From assembly GCF_046054195.1 (NCBI RefSeq), contig NZ_JBEQCS010000006.1:1-64000 (forward strand): DNA of 64,000 nucleotides. The letters run 5' to 3'. How positions within the stretch are numbered: position 1 is the stretch's first letter; the number at the start of each line of letters is the position of its first letter. The position numbers and the translations under genes are program-made. This DNA comes from Celerinatantimonas sp046054195. GTDB lineage: Bacteria; Pseudomonadota; Gammaproteobacteria; Enterobacterales; Celerinatantimonadaceae. Shown here piece by piece: positions 32,742 to 39,349 of this stretch. Under the pieces are notes generated by a model. It was not told the origin of the DNA, did no database searches, and was given only the letters and a program-made list of their open reading frames with translations.

Positions 32742-33734
32742 TTAGAAGAGCCCTAGGATAGATTTAATTACAGCACCTATAGACAATAAAATCTTAGATA
32801 CATCCTCTGTTTTTTCTAATGTTTTAGTAAGTCGTTCATACTTAGTTTTAGCTTCTGAAATTGCTGCTGTAGCAACGGTCTCTGATTGAGAATTCTCAGC
32901 ACTCTTAAGTGATAAAATTAAATCCTGAACATCTTCTTTAGCATGTGGGGAAATTTTTTCTAATTGTTCAAATAGACCTCTAAGTTCTGCAAACCTCTTG
33001 GCATCAACCAAACCTTGAATTCGGCCATCGTTGGTATCACAAGTACAAGGATTTGAGTGACATACTGGACAACCATGATAAAAATAATTAACAATTTCTT
33101 GATCTATATTTTTATTTTGATTGCAACAATCCCACGCAGATAATAACCAAGCACATACATCAGCGAATTCCTCTTCAACATTTTCCTTACGTTTTTCATG
33201 TATGAGAAATTTACTAATAGCCTCATGAATCTCAGCTACTTCTTCAAACAATTTAGAACAATTAACCCAAGGGCCAGCAAAGTGCCATATTGCATTATTA
33301 GCTGGATAAATTTTGCTAATATTTTTTGCGGCAGAACTCAAATCTTTAGTACCAAATCTTTCTTTTACATCAAACTTAGCTTGCAATTCTTCTGCTATTT
33401 TATATGCAGGTCTGTATTCTATCGGCTTTTTATTAGTTTTGACACAGCAACAGTTTTCCTCTAGGCAATATGGACAAATTCCTGGGAATTTTTTATAAAA
33501 ACTATTTTGTAAATTAATATCTAACTTATTCGCTAATGCAAATAACCACGAAAATGCTCGAATAAAATCCTGTATATCAGATCGCTTTTTCAAAATATTT
33601 CTAGTTAAATACCCAGTTGTCCTACTTAAGTAACCATAGATATCTTGCCAATCACGCTTATTATTTATCTCACCATAAAGACAACCGAAGTAGGTTTGTA
33701 GCTCGTCTATTGATTTAACAGATTTTATTTCCAT
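32742..33734 (-). CDS. MazG-like protein with two Cys clusters
   Basis: 330 aa. The second half holds a MazG-type metal site: LFEEVAEIHEA (around residue 165) and EEEFADVCAWLL (around 188), the ExxE...ExxD arrangement of nucleotide pyrophosphohydrolases, followed by CPVCHSNPCTC. The first half repeats the layout in weaker form (a helical domain ending CPYCLEENCCC), suggesting an internal duplication with one degenerate copy. A C-terminal helical tail ends in a hydrophobic patch (ILLSIGAVIKSILGLF). MazG-like enzymes hydrolyse NTPs and act in several phage-defence settings. Cargo; exact family unknown. Confidence 0.65.
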   Translation of the reverse strand: MEIKSVKSIDELQTYFGCLYGEINNKRDWQDIYGYLSRTTGYLTRNILKKRSDIQDFIRAFSWLFALANKLDINLQNSFYKKFPGICPYCLEENCCCVKTNKKPIEYRPAYKIAEELQAKFDVKERFGTKDLSSAAKNISKIYPANNAIWHFAGPWVNCSKLFEEVAEIHEAISKFLIHEKRKENVEEEFADVCAWLLSAWDCCNQNKNIDQEIVNYFYHGCPVCHSNPCTCDTNDGRIQGLVDAKRFAELRGLFEQLEKISPHAKEDVQDLILSLKSAENSQSETVATAAISEAKTKYERLTKTLEKTEDVSKILLSIGAVIKSILGLF

Positions 33735-34025
33735 TCTTTCTATCCTATAAATATAGAGTTTGTATATTATGAACGCTCAAAAACTGCCCACACACTTTTA
33801 GCCTAAATTCTGCTTTAGTCTACGCGTCTATCTAGGTGTACAGTGAAAGCTTCAGTTTTCATGAAATCGGCCTCTTTTTTATACAACAACAAATTCTGCA
33901 ATTTATCATTGATCTATCACAGAAATAACCGAATGTAAGCTCTGCCAATACAACTTAAACGAGCTGTCCAAGAGTTGCCTCTTCTCTAAATTGGGGATCA
34001 CACATCAGCAAAGGCCGAGGCCACT
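33735..34025. other. Divergent intergenic region
   Basis: About 290 nt between the leftward MazG-like gene and the rightward XRE gene. AT-rich and likely to contain both promoters; no gene, repeat or hairpin stands out. Confidence 0.4.
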
Positions 34026-34400
34026 ATGCTCACTCCATTCGGAAAAGAAATGCGCAAAGCGCGTATTGAATTAGAAATGCGACTCAGCCAGTTATCGCTT
34101 CGCTCGCACATTCATCCAAAGACCATCAATCTCATCGAAATCAACAAAGCCAAACTTCATAAAAATTATCCTCGGATTCTCATTGAGGCACTTGATGCCC
34201 CACCCGAACTTGAGCAACTGCTGCATATCAAAGCAGCGCAGACCTATGGCGTTTTGGAAATTTCAGTACCGGATAATGACTTAGCGCAGCAAGCTGCAGG
34301 GCTATTGGCAACGAGATTCCGCTACTGGGATGAAGCGCGCTACAAAACGCTCTTAAACCAATTAACGAAGATTGATGATGAAGAAGAATTATTCGAATAA
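34026..34400 (+). CDS. XRE-type helix-turn-helix regulator
   Basis: 124 aa. The N-terminal HTH reads FGKEMRKARIELEMRLSQLS then RSHIHPKTINLIEINK, followed by an acidic C-terminus. It stands between two cargo units. It could control the divergent MazG-like operon or the small gene and OLD-type gene downstream. It is unlike the CI-type repressors further right. Confidence 0.65.
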   Translation: MLTPFGKEMRKARIELEMRLSQLSLRSHIHPKTINLIEINKAKLHKNYPRILIEALDAPPELEQLLHIKAAQTYGVLEISVPDNDLAQQAAGLLATRFRYWDEARYKTLLNQLTKIDDEEELFE

Positions 34401-34481
34401 AGCAAAGGGTGTGGATCGTATCTTTAAGTGGCAGGATAATAATCACATGAGCACATCAGATGAGTAATTGATGCAAAAACA

Positions 34482-34513
34482 AAACCCAGAAAAGCGGCAA
34501 CTTTTCTGGGTTT
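34482..34513. terminator. 13-bp terminator-like hairpin
   Basis: AAACCCAGAAAAG pairs perfectly with CTTTTCTGGGTTT around CGGCAA. The T-run (GGGTTTCTG) is short. It separates the XRE gene from the 41-aa gene. Confidence 0.65.
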
Positions 34514-34649
34514 CTGATGATGAGTGTGCAGGGCATCATCAACTTGGAAAAAACATAAATGTTTAATCAATTCACATTCAAGATATTAAACATTGCCTAT
34601 GTTTTTATCAAGGCGATTTTTCTGCGCCCCACCCGTTTGAGGAGCCCAT

Positions 34650-34775
34650 ATGGGAATGTTCAAACGCAATGCTGGCAGTTCGTTAGGTAGATTTCGCTGT
34701 ATCCACCTAAAACTGAAAGCATTTGGCGCACTGCTCGATATTACAATCGAGTTTAGTCAAGCCGACAAAGCCTAG
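34650..34775 (+). CDS. 41-aa small protein
   Basis: MGMFKRNAGSSLGRFRCIHL then KAFGALLDITIEF. Supported by a clear ribosome-binding site (GAGGAGC, 5 nt before ATG) and a terminator directly after it; no homologue recognised. It may be a small independent transcription unit. Confidence 0.45.
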   Translation: MGMFKRNAGSSLGRFRCIHLKLKAFGALLDITIEFSQADKA

Positions 34776-34787
34776 AGTATTTTCATC

Positions 34788-34814
34788 AAAGCCACTGCTA
34801 GTCAGTGGCTTTTC
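34788..34814 (+). terminator. Terminator after the 41-aa gene
   Basis: AAAGCCACTG/CAGTGGCTTT with a 5-nt loop, then TTTC. Perfect 10-bp stem. Confidence 0.75.
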
Positions 34815-34933
34815 AGATCAAACAACCGCTTCTAAAAACTTGCTCATTCATCTTTCGAGAGAGATGATAAGTCTCAATCGATTAACGAGATATAAACTGG
34901 ATTCATTAGATTGGTGCTAACAAGGTTAATTTT

Positions 34934-36694
34934 ATGTCAGATGAGAATGATGGTATTTTGCTAAAAGGATTTGGGTTTTCTGGATATCGTAGCTTCGGAG
35001 ATGAATTAACAAAAATAGCTCCACTTCAAAAAATAAATTTAATCATTGGGCAAAATAATGTTGGAAAATCTAATATAATCAGATTTTTAAAGGAACAGTA
35101 TGAGTTTTTTGTCTCCAGAGCAAGACATCCAAATGGAAGCGAACCCAATAGTTTTCCTTTTAAATATATAGATAAGCACTTCTCAAAAGTTAATGCTAGT
35201 CAAAGAATTTCATTTCCTATCTTAGATGAAGATTTGAATCAATATATAGAACATATATTGTATAGGAAAAATTCTCATAAAATTATCATATCTAATATTC
35301 ATAAAATAATAAATCATCTATTCACAGATAGTGATGAGGTTTGGTTTACATATAAATCGAATATTACAAATGGAGGTTTTTTATTAGATATAAATAATAA
35401 TGTAGTTCCGTCTATATTAACGACCCAGGAATGGTTTCATTTATGGCAAGCATTAACGAATGGAAGCGGAGCAGAAGTAAACACTTGGATTAATGACAGC
35501 ATAGAAAAGATAAAATATTTACCCTCCCAACCACTAAAAATAGAAGTCATTCCAGCCATACGAAAAATCGGTGAAGCTAAAAGTATTGCTAATGATTTTA
35601 GTGGCGAAGGGATCATTGAGAGATTGGCTCAAATTCAAAATCCACCTCTTGAAGAACAAGAAAAAAAAATAAAATTTGATGCAATTAATCGGTTTGTTCA
35701 AAAAGTTCTAGAAAACGATAATGCCGTGATTGAAGTACCGTATGAACGAGATATGATTCTCGTTCATACGGAGGATAAAACTCTTCCCCTAGAATCTTTA
35801 GGTACTGGTGTTCATGAGGTCATTATCCTTGCGGCCGCTGCCACATTATTAGAAAAAACAATTATTTGTATTGAAGAACCAGAGCTTCATCTGCATCCAT
35901 CCCTTCAACGAAAATTAATCAAGTACCTTTCAGAACATACAAATAATCAATACTTTTTCACTACCCATTCAGCTCACCTGCTGGATGCCGCCGAAGCAAC
36001 TATATTTCATGTAACTCAAGTCGATGGTGAGTCTCATGTTGAATCGGTTATCAATACAAAAGAAAGATCGGCAATATGTACTGATTTAGGCTATAAAGCG
36101 TCAGATCTTCTTCAAGCAAACTGCATCATCTGGGTTGAAGGCCCATCAGATCGAATCTATCTCAACTATTGGATTTCTGCTAAAAATCCCAATTTTATAG
36201 AAGGAGTTCATTATTCGATTATGTTTTATGGAGGTCGGTTAGCAAATCATTTAACTGCATTAGATAGTGACCAAGCTGACAAATTAATCTCTCTTAGAAA
36301 ACTGAATCGAAATTCAGTCATTCTAATAGATAGTGATAAAGATAAGCTTAGCAAACACTTAAATGCCACTAAAACTCGGTTAAAAAATGAATTCAATGAA
36401 GGGCGAGGTTTTGCCTGGATAACACAAGGTCGTGAAATAGAAAACTATCTTGATGACGACAAAGTCGAAGATGCTGTGGTTAATGTTGTAAAATCAGCGA
36501 CAAAAATTTTACATAAAGGACAATGGGCAAATCTATTAAAATATAAAAAAACTTCAAAAGGAGATATCCAAGCAAACAAAGTTGATGTTGCTCGATATTA
36601 CACTGAAAATAATCCTGCTAAATTTAATATTCTAAATTTGGATAAGAAAATTATAGAATTGTGTGCTTTTATCGCTGAAGTGAATAGAAATTAG
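34934..36694 (+). CDS. OLD-family ATPase-TOPRIM nuclease
   Basis: 586 aa. ABC-type ATPase: Walker A GQNNVGKSN (about residues 39-47), signature region LESLGTGVHEV, Walker B IICIEEPELHLHP, switch His FTTHSAHLL. C-terminal TOPRIM nuclease: WVEGPSDRIYL (catalytic Glu) and VILIDSDKDK (DxD). This is the OLD nuclease architecture, named after the P2 old gene, which blocks phage lambda. It stands alone, with no UvrD-like helicase (so it is not Gabija). Its AT-rich composition shows it was acquired. It lies directly before the repressor region. Confidence 0.85.
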   Translation: MSDENDGILLKGFGFSGYRSFGDELTKIAPLQKINLIIGQNNVGKSNIIRFLKEQYEFFVSRARHPNGSEPNSFPFKYIDKHFSKVNASQRISFPILDEDLNQYIEHILYRKNSHKIIISNIHKIINHLFTDSDEVWFTYKSNITNGGFLLDINNNVVPSILTTQEWFHLWQALTNGSGAEVNTWINDSIEKIKYLPSQPLKIEVIPAIRKIGEAKSIANDFSGEGIIERLAQIQNPPLEEQEKKIKFDAINRFVQKVLENDNAVIEVPYERDMILVHTEDKTLPLESLGTGVHEVIILAAAATLLEKTIICIEEPELHLHPSLQRKLIKYLSEHTNNQYFFTTHSAHLLDAAEATIFHVTQVDGESHVESVINTKERSAICTDLGYKASDLLQANCIIWVEGPSDRIYLNYWISAKNPNFIEGVHYSIMFYGGRLANHLTALDSDQADKLISLRKLNRNSVILIDSDKDKLSKHLNATKTRLKNEFNEGRGFAWITQGREIENYLDDDKVEDAVVNVVKSATKILHKGQWANLLKYKKTSKGDIQANKVDVARYYTENNPAKFNILNLDKKIIELCAFIAEVNRN

Positions 36695-36735
36695 ATTTCT
36701 ATAGCTGAGAATAAGCCAAATGCGGGCACAGCCCG

Positions 36736-37113
36736 CTACTTCCCTTCTATCTCATTCAATCGTTGTTCAAGATTTTTCACGCGCTTGCGATGCAGTGCAT
36801 CGGCATGAATGGCTTGGCGGTCGGCTTCGTCTAACTCTCGGTAGGTTTCCAAAAGCACGCGTTCTTGGTCGGTTTGGGTGCAGAGTTGCCGGATGCGTTT
36901 AACCGAGCCTTCGCCTGTTAATAGCCAGTCCACTGAAACCTCATTCTGTTCAGCGACGTCAACACACAATGAGTAAGGCACTGAGTTACGCGAAACCCAG
37001 TTGCCTAATGTCGAACGGTTCACGCCCAAGGCTTTACATAGCTGATTATTGTTAGAAACTTTTAGAATAATCTGCAGGCGTTCTATAACACTGCGAATAT
37101 CTTTGTTACTCAA
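36736..37113 (-). CDS. CI-type repressor A, HTH only
   Basis: 125 aa with a Phage_CI_repr HTH: NNQLCKALGVNRSTLGNWVS then VPYSLCVDVAEQNEVSVDWL. The C-terminus is a short helix with no S24 peptidase domain, so RecA-driven cleavage is not expected. It is a paralogue of the repressor 90 nt upstream (shared VPYS-CVD and SxDWLLTG motifs and the same C-terminal helix). Two such genes in series is unusual. Confidence 0.8.
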   Translation of the reverse strand: MSNKDIRSVIERLQIILKVSNNNQLCKALGVNRSTLGNWVSRNSVPYSLCVDVAEQNEVSVDWLLTGEGSVKRIRQLCTQTDQERVLLETYRELDEADRQAIHADALHRKRVKNLEQRLNEIEGK

Positions 37114-37202
37114 AATGAATCAATCCTAGTTAGAATTTCACGTTCTGAGAAAGCTTATCCTAATCTAAAAATCATAATCATGATCTAAGTAAAGCTAGGC
37201 AG

Positions 37203-37682
37203 TTACTTGCCCTTCATTTGATAAAGCTGTTGTTCAAGTTCTGTCATTCGTTTAAAACGCCGAGCAACAGATTGCACATCGTGTTGATCTGCTTTATCCA
37301 GCTTCCGATACAACTCAATCAGCTCTTTTTCATCAGCTGAAAGCTCGGTTAATGGCTTTTTAAACGCGATACTCATTTCATTGAGATCTGCTTTTTCTGA
37401 ATCTGCATATTGCGGTAATAATTCAGCTGTAATTTCTGGTGAGCGACGAACAGGACCCAACCCAGTTAACAACCAATCTAACGAGATTCCCGTCCTCACG
37501 GCGATGTCTACGCAATTTGAATACGGCACTTTATTTCGAGAACGCCAACCACTCACCGCTTGGGGGCTACAACCCAGCGCACTAGCGAGTTCATGACTTG
37601 TTTTTGTCCCTAATACCGAGGACAGACGGTCCAGCACATCCACTGCTGACATATAAACAAATTTAGTACTATCCATTGACAT
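37203..37682 (-). CDS. CI-type repressor B, HTH only
   Basis: 159 aa, HTH TSHELASALGCSPQAVSGWR then NKVPYSNCVDIAVRTGISLD. It has a longer linker than repressor A and the same helical tail (ELYRKLDKADQHDVQSVARR). It diverges from the Cox-like gene with 67 nt between, the standard lysis-lysogeny switch geometry. It is the more likely prophage immunity repressor. The start may be internal (MDSTKF or MSAVDV). Confidence 0.82.
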   Translation of the reverse strand: MSMDSTKFVYMSAVDVLDRLSSVLGTKTSHELASALGCSPQAVSGWRSRNKVPYSNCVDIAVRTGISLDWLLTGLGPVRRSPEITAELLPQYADSEKADLNEMSIAFKKPLTELSADEKELIELYRKLDKADQHDVQSVARRFKRMTELEQQLYQMKGK

Positions 37683-37749
37683 ACGAGTTTCGAGGATCTA
37701 TTTTATATTCAAATTGAGTACAGTTTATCCCATAACAGGCATCACAACT
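37683..37749. promoter_or_regulatory. Divergent lysis-lysogeny control region
   Basis: 67 nt between repressor B (leftward) and the Cox-like gene (rightward). It must hold both promoters and operators. AT-rich stretch around TTTATATTCAAATTGAG; no clean operator palindrome is seen by eye. Confidence 0.5.
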
Positions 37750-37971
37750 ATGACCAAGCAAGAGATTTACCAACGTTTACTAATGCGTGGTCTGAACTTT
37801 CGCCAGTTTGCACTGAATCACCACTACCCACCACGTCAGGTGTTGTTTGCTGTGGACCGTTGGGCGGGGCGAAATCAGCTGCCGCACGGACGCCAGACCT
37901 TTCATATTTTAGTCGACCTTTCTAAAACCATCGATGCCGAGATTATTCCCGGATTGTTCAAGGAGGTATAG
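37750..37971 (+). CDS. Small Cox-like DNA-binding protein
   Basis: 73 aa from ATG 37750 (MTKQEIYQRLLMRGLNFRQF). The helical HTH-like fold and FALNHHYPPRQVLFAVDRW pattern match small phage regulators placed first in the rightward early operon. In P2-like phages this place is held by Cox, which represses lysogeny promoters and aids excision; assignment is by position. Ends one base before the next ATG. Confidence 0.6.
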   Translation: MTKQEIYQRLLMRGLNFRQFALNHHYPPRQVLFAVDRWAGRNQLPHGRQTFHILVDLSKTIDAEIIPGLFKEV

Positions 37972-38265
37972 ATGTTGTCACTCGCACTATCTCAGGCGCT
38001 GAAGTCGCAAACGCCCCATGTGGAGAAACTCATAAAAAAAGAGCCAATGCTGCAACATTGGCTCGATGAAGCTCAACGCGCTTATTGCTCTGCCCCGATG
38101 CAATATCAAAACCGTTTAGGCCGCGTCATTGGCTTTTTGACCGCACAGCAACAGCAGTTACCGAAAATGCAGGCGCACATTGTTCATTTTGAAACCGCTC
38201 AGCTGCGCACGATCCTCTCCGAGGTTAGTGCACAATCGCGCGCTTTGGGAGCAGAACATGGTTGA
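37972..38265 (+). CDS. 97-aa early protein, unknown
   Basis: MLSLALSQALKSQTPHVEKL; fully helical, charged, no motif recognised. Starts directly after the Cox-like stop with AGGAGG-type ribosome-binding site (AAGGAGG). Its 3' end overlaps the CII-like gene by 8 nt. Confidence 0.6.
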   Translation: MLSLALSQALKSQTPHVEKLIKKEPMLQHWLDEAQRAYCSAPMQYQNRLGRVIGFLTAQQQQLPKMQAHIVHFETAQLRTILSEVSAQSRALGAEHG

Positions 38266-38725
38266 TGACATTCTGGAAACTCGCCGCGCGGTGATGAGTG
38301 CGATTATTCGCGCTTATCCCGGTGGCCGAGCGTGCGCCGCTGCGCGTTTGGGTATTTCGCTCAAGCGCCTCGATAACCAGATTTATGGCAACCGTGGTGC
38401 TGCCCCTTTAAGTGACGACCAGCTCTACCAACTCGAACAAGACACCGGCACTCGGTATCTGGCCGATTACATCACCCACCTTTATGGCGGTGTGTTTGTG
38501 AAGTTACCCGCGAACGATGCTGAATCGCTCGACTTATACGCCAACTCGCTTAATACCAGCGCGCATCGCGGCAAGGTCGATGAACTCATTCATGCAGCAT
38601 TAGATGATGGCGTGATTGACAGCGCTGAAGCGCAAGCCATCCAAGCGGCCCATATTCGCCATTTAGTCGCCCGTGAAGAAGAAGTACGAGCAGTGATCTT
38701 GTTACATCAACGGAGAGTATTATGA
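38258..38725 (+). CDS. CII-like/YmfL-type phage regulatory protein
   Basis: 155 aa from ATG 38258. MVDDILETRRAVMSAIIRAY, then GGRACAAARLGISLKRLDNQ as a helix-turn-helix, and YQLEQDTGTRYLADYI. This pattern is the CII/YmfL regulatory family common beside repressors of P2-type prophages. It probably helps decide between lysis and lysogeny. Confidence 0.75.
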   Translation: MVDDILETRRAVMSAIIRAYPGGRACAAARLGISLKRLDNQIYGNRGAAPLSDDQLYQLEQDTGTRYLADYITHLYGGVFVKLPANDAESLDLYANSLNTSAHRGKVDELIHAALDDGVIDSAEAQAIQAAHIRHLVAREEEVRAVILLHQRRVL

Positions 38726-39000
38726 GTGTTTATCGTTTTGTTTGCCCCCATTGCCATAAAACCATGCGCGTTCGCACCAGCGAAGGGATGAGCGAGTTAG
38801 TGCGCACCATGTATCTGCAGTGTACCAATGAGGCCTGCGGCGCAACGTATCGGGCAATTGTTGAAATTACCCATCAGCTTAGCCCTTCTGGTACGCCCAA
38901 CCCTGAGATTTTACTGCCAGCGGCCAATGATAATATTCGCCGTGAAGCGATGCAGGATGACACCTCAACCACCGTGAGTATGGAGGTGCACTGTGCGTGA
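38722..39000 (+). CDS. ogr: Ogr/Delta-type zinc-finger activator of late genes
   Basis: 92 aa. CPHC...C(TNEA)CGATYRAIVEITHQLSPSG is the Ogr/Delta signature, with two CxxC-type pairs binding zinc and MRVRTSEGMSELVRTMYLQC between them. Ogr activates the P, O, V and F late promoters in P2. Here it sits in the early operon rather than after D, as some Vibrio and Pasteurella P2-like phages do. The C-terminal ~30 residues are extra. Confidence 0.93.
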   Translation: MSVYRFVCPHCHKTMRVRTSEGMSELVRTMYLQCTNEACGATYRAIVEITHQLSPSGTPNPEILLPAANDNIRREAMQDDTSTTVSMEVHCA

Positions 39001-39340
39001 TTACGAACAAACCTTGCAAGAAGCAGCCCTTAATTTTATGTGCCGGCATCAGGGTGAATACCTGAACGAAGACACATTGCTCTTTCAAAGCACGGTGATG
39101 TTTTTACGCAATGCCCTAAGCGCCGAACGCGAGCTGGCCAACCGCATTGTGGGCCGCGCTTATGGGGAATATACCAACCGCGGCCAAAAAGCCGGTTACT
39201 GGTTGGATATGTCGAGCTCCACCGCGAACGTGGCCATTATTGTTGGCCCCGATGGGGTGAGCCATGCCATTGCGCTGCCTTTAATTGTGCGCCAACTGAT
39301 TGAATCGCCCAAACGGCGGCGACTGTTCGCCGTAAAATAA
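38993..39340 (+). CDS. 115-aa early protein, unknown
   Basis: Starts at a GTG overlapping the ogr stop (MRDYEQTLQEAALNFM). Mixed alpha/beta with IVGPDGVSHAIALPLIV. No family recognised; its place before the primase suggests a replication accessory. Confidence 0.55.
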   Translation: MRDYEQTLQEAALNFMCRHQGEYLNEDTLLFQSTVMFLRNALSAERELANRIVGRAYGEYTNRGQKAGYWLDMSSSTANVAIIVGPDGVSHAIALPLIVRQLIESPKRRRLFAVK

Positions 39341-39349
39341 GGGGGCGAT

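Noticed and set aside
34934..36694. Gabija system
   Set aside because: The OLD-type protein resembles GajA in plan, but no UvrD-like GajB gene is adjacent.
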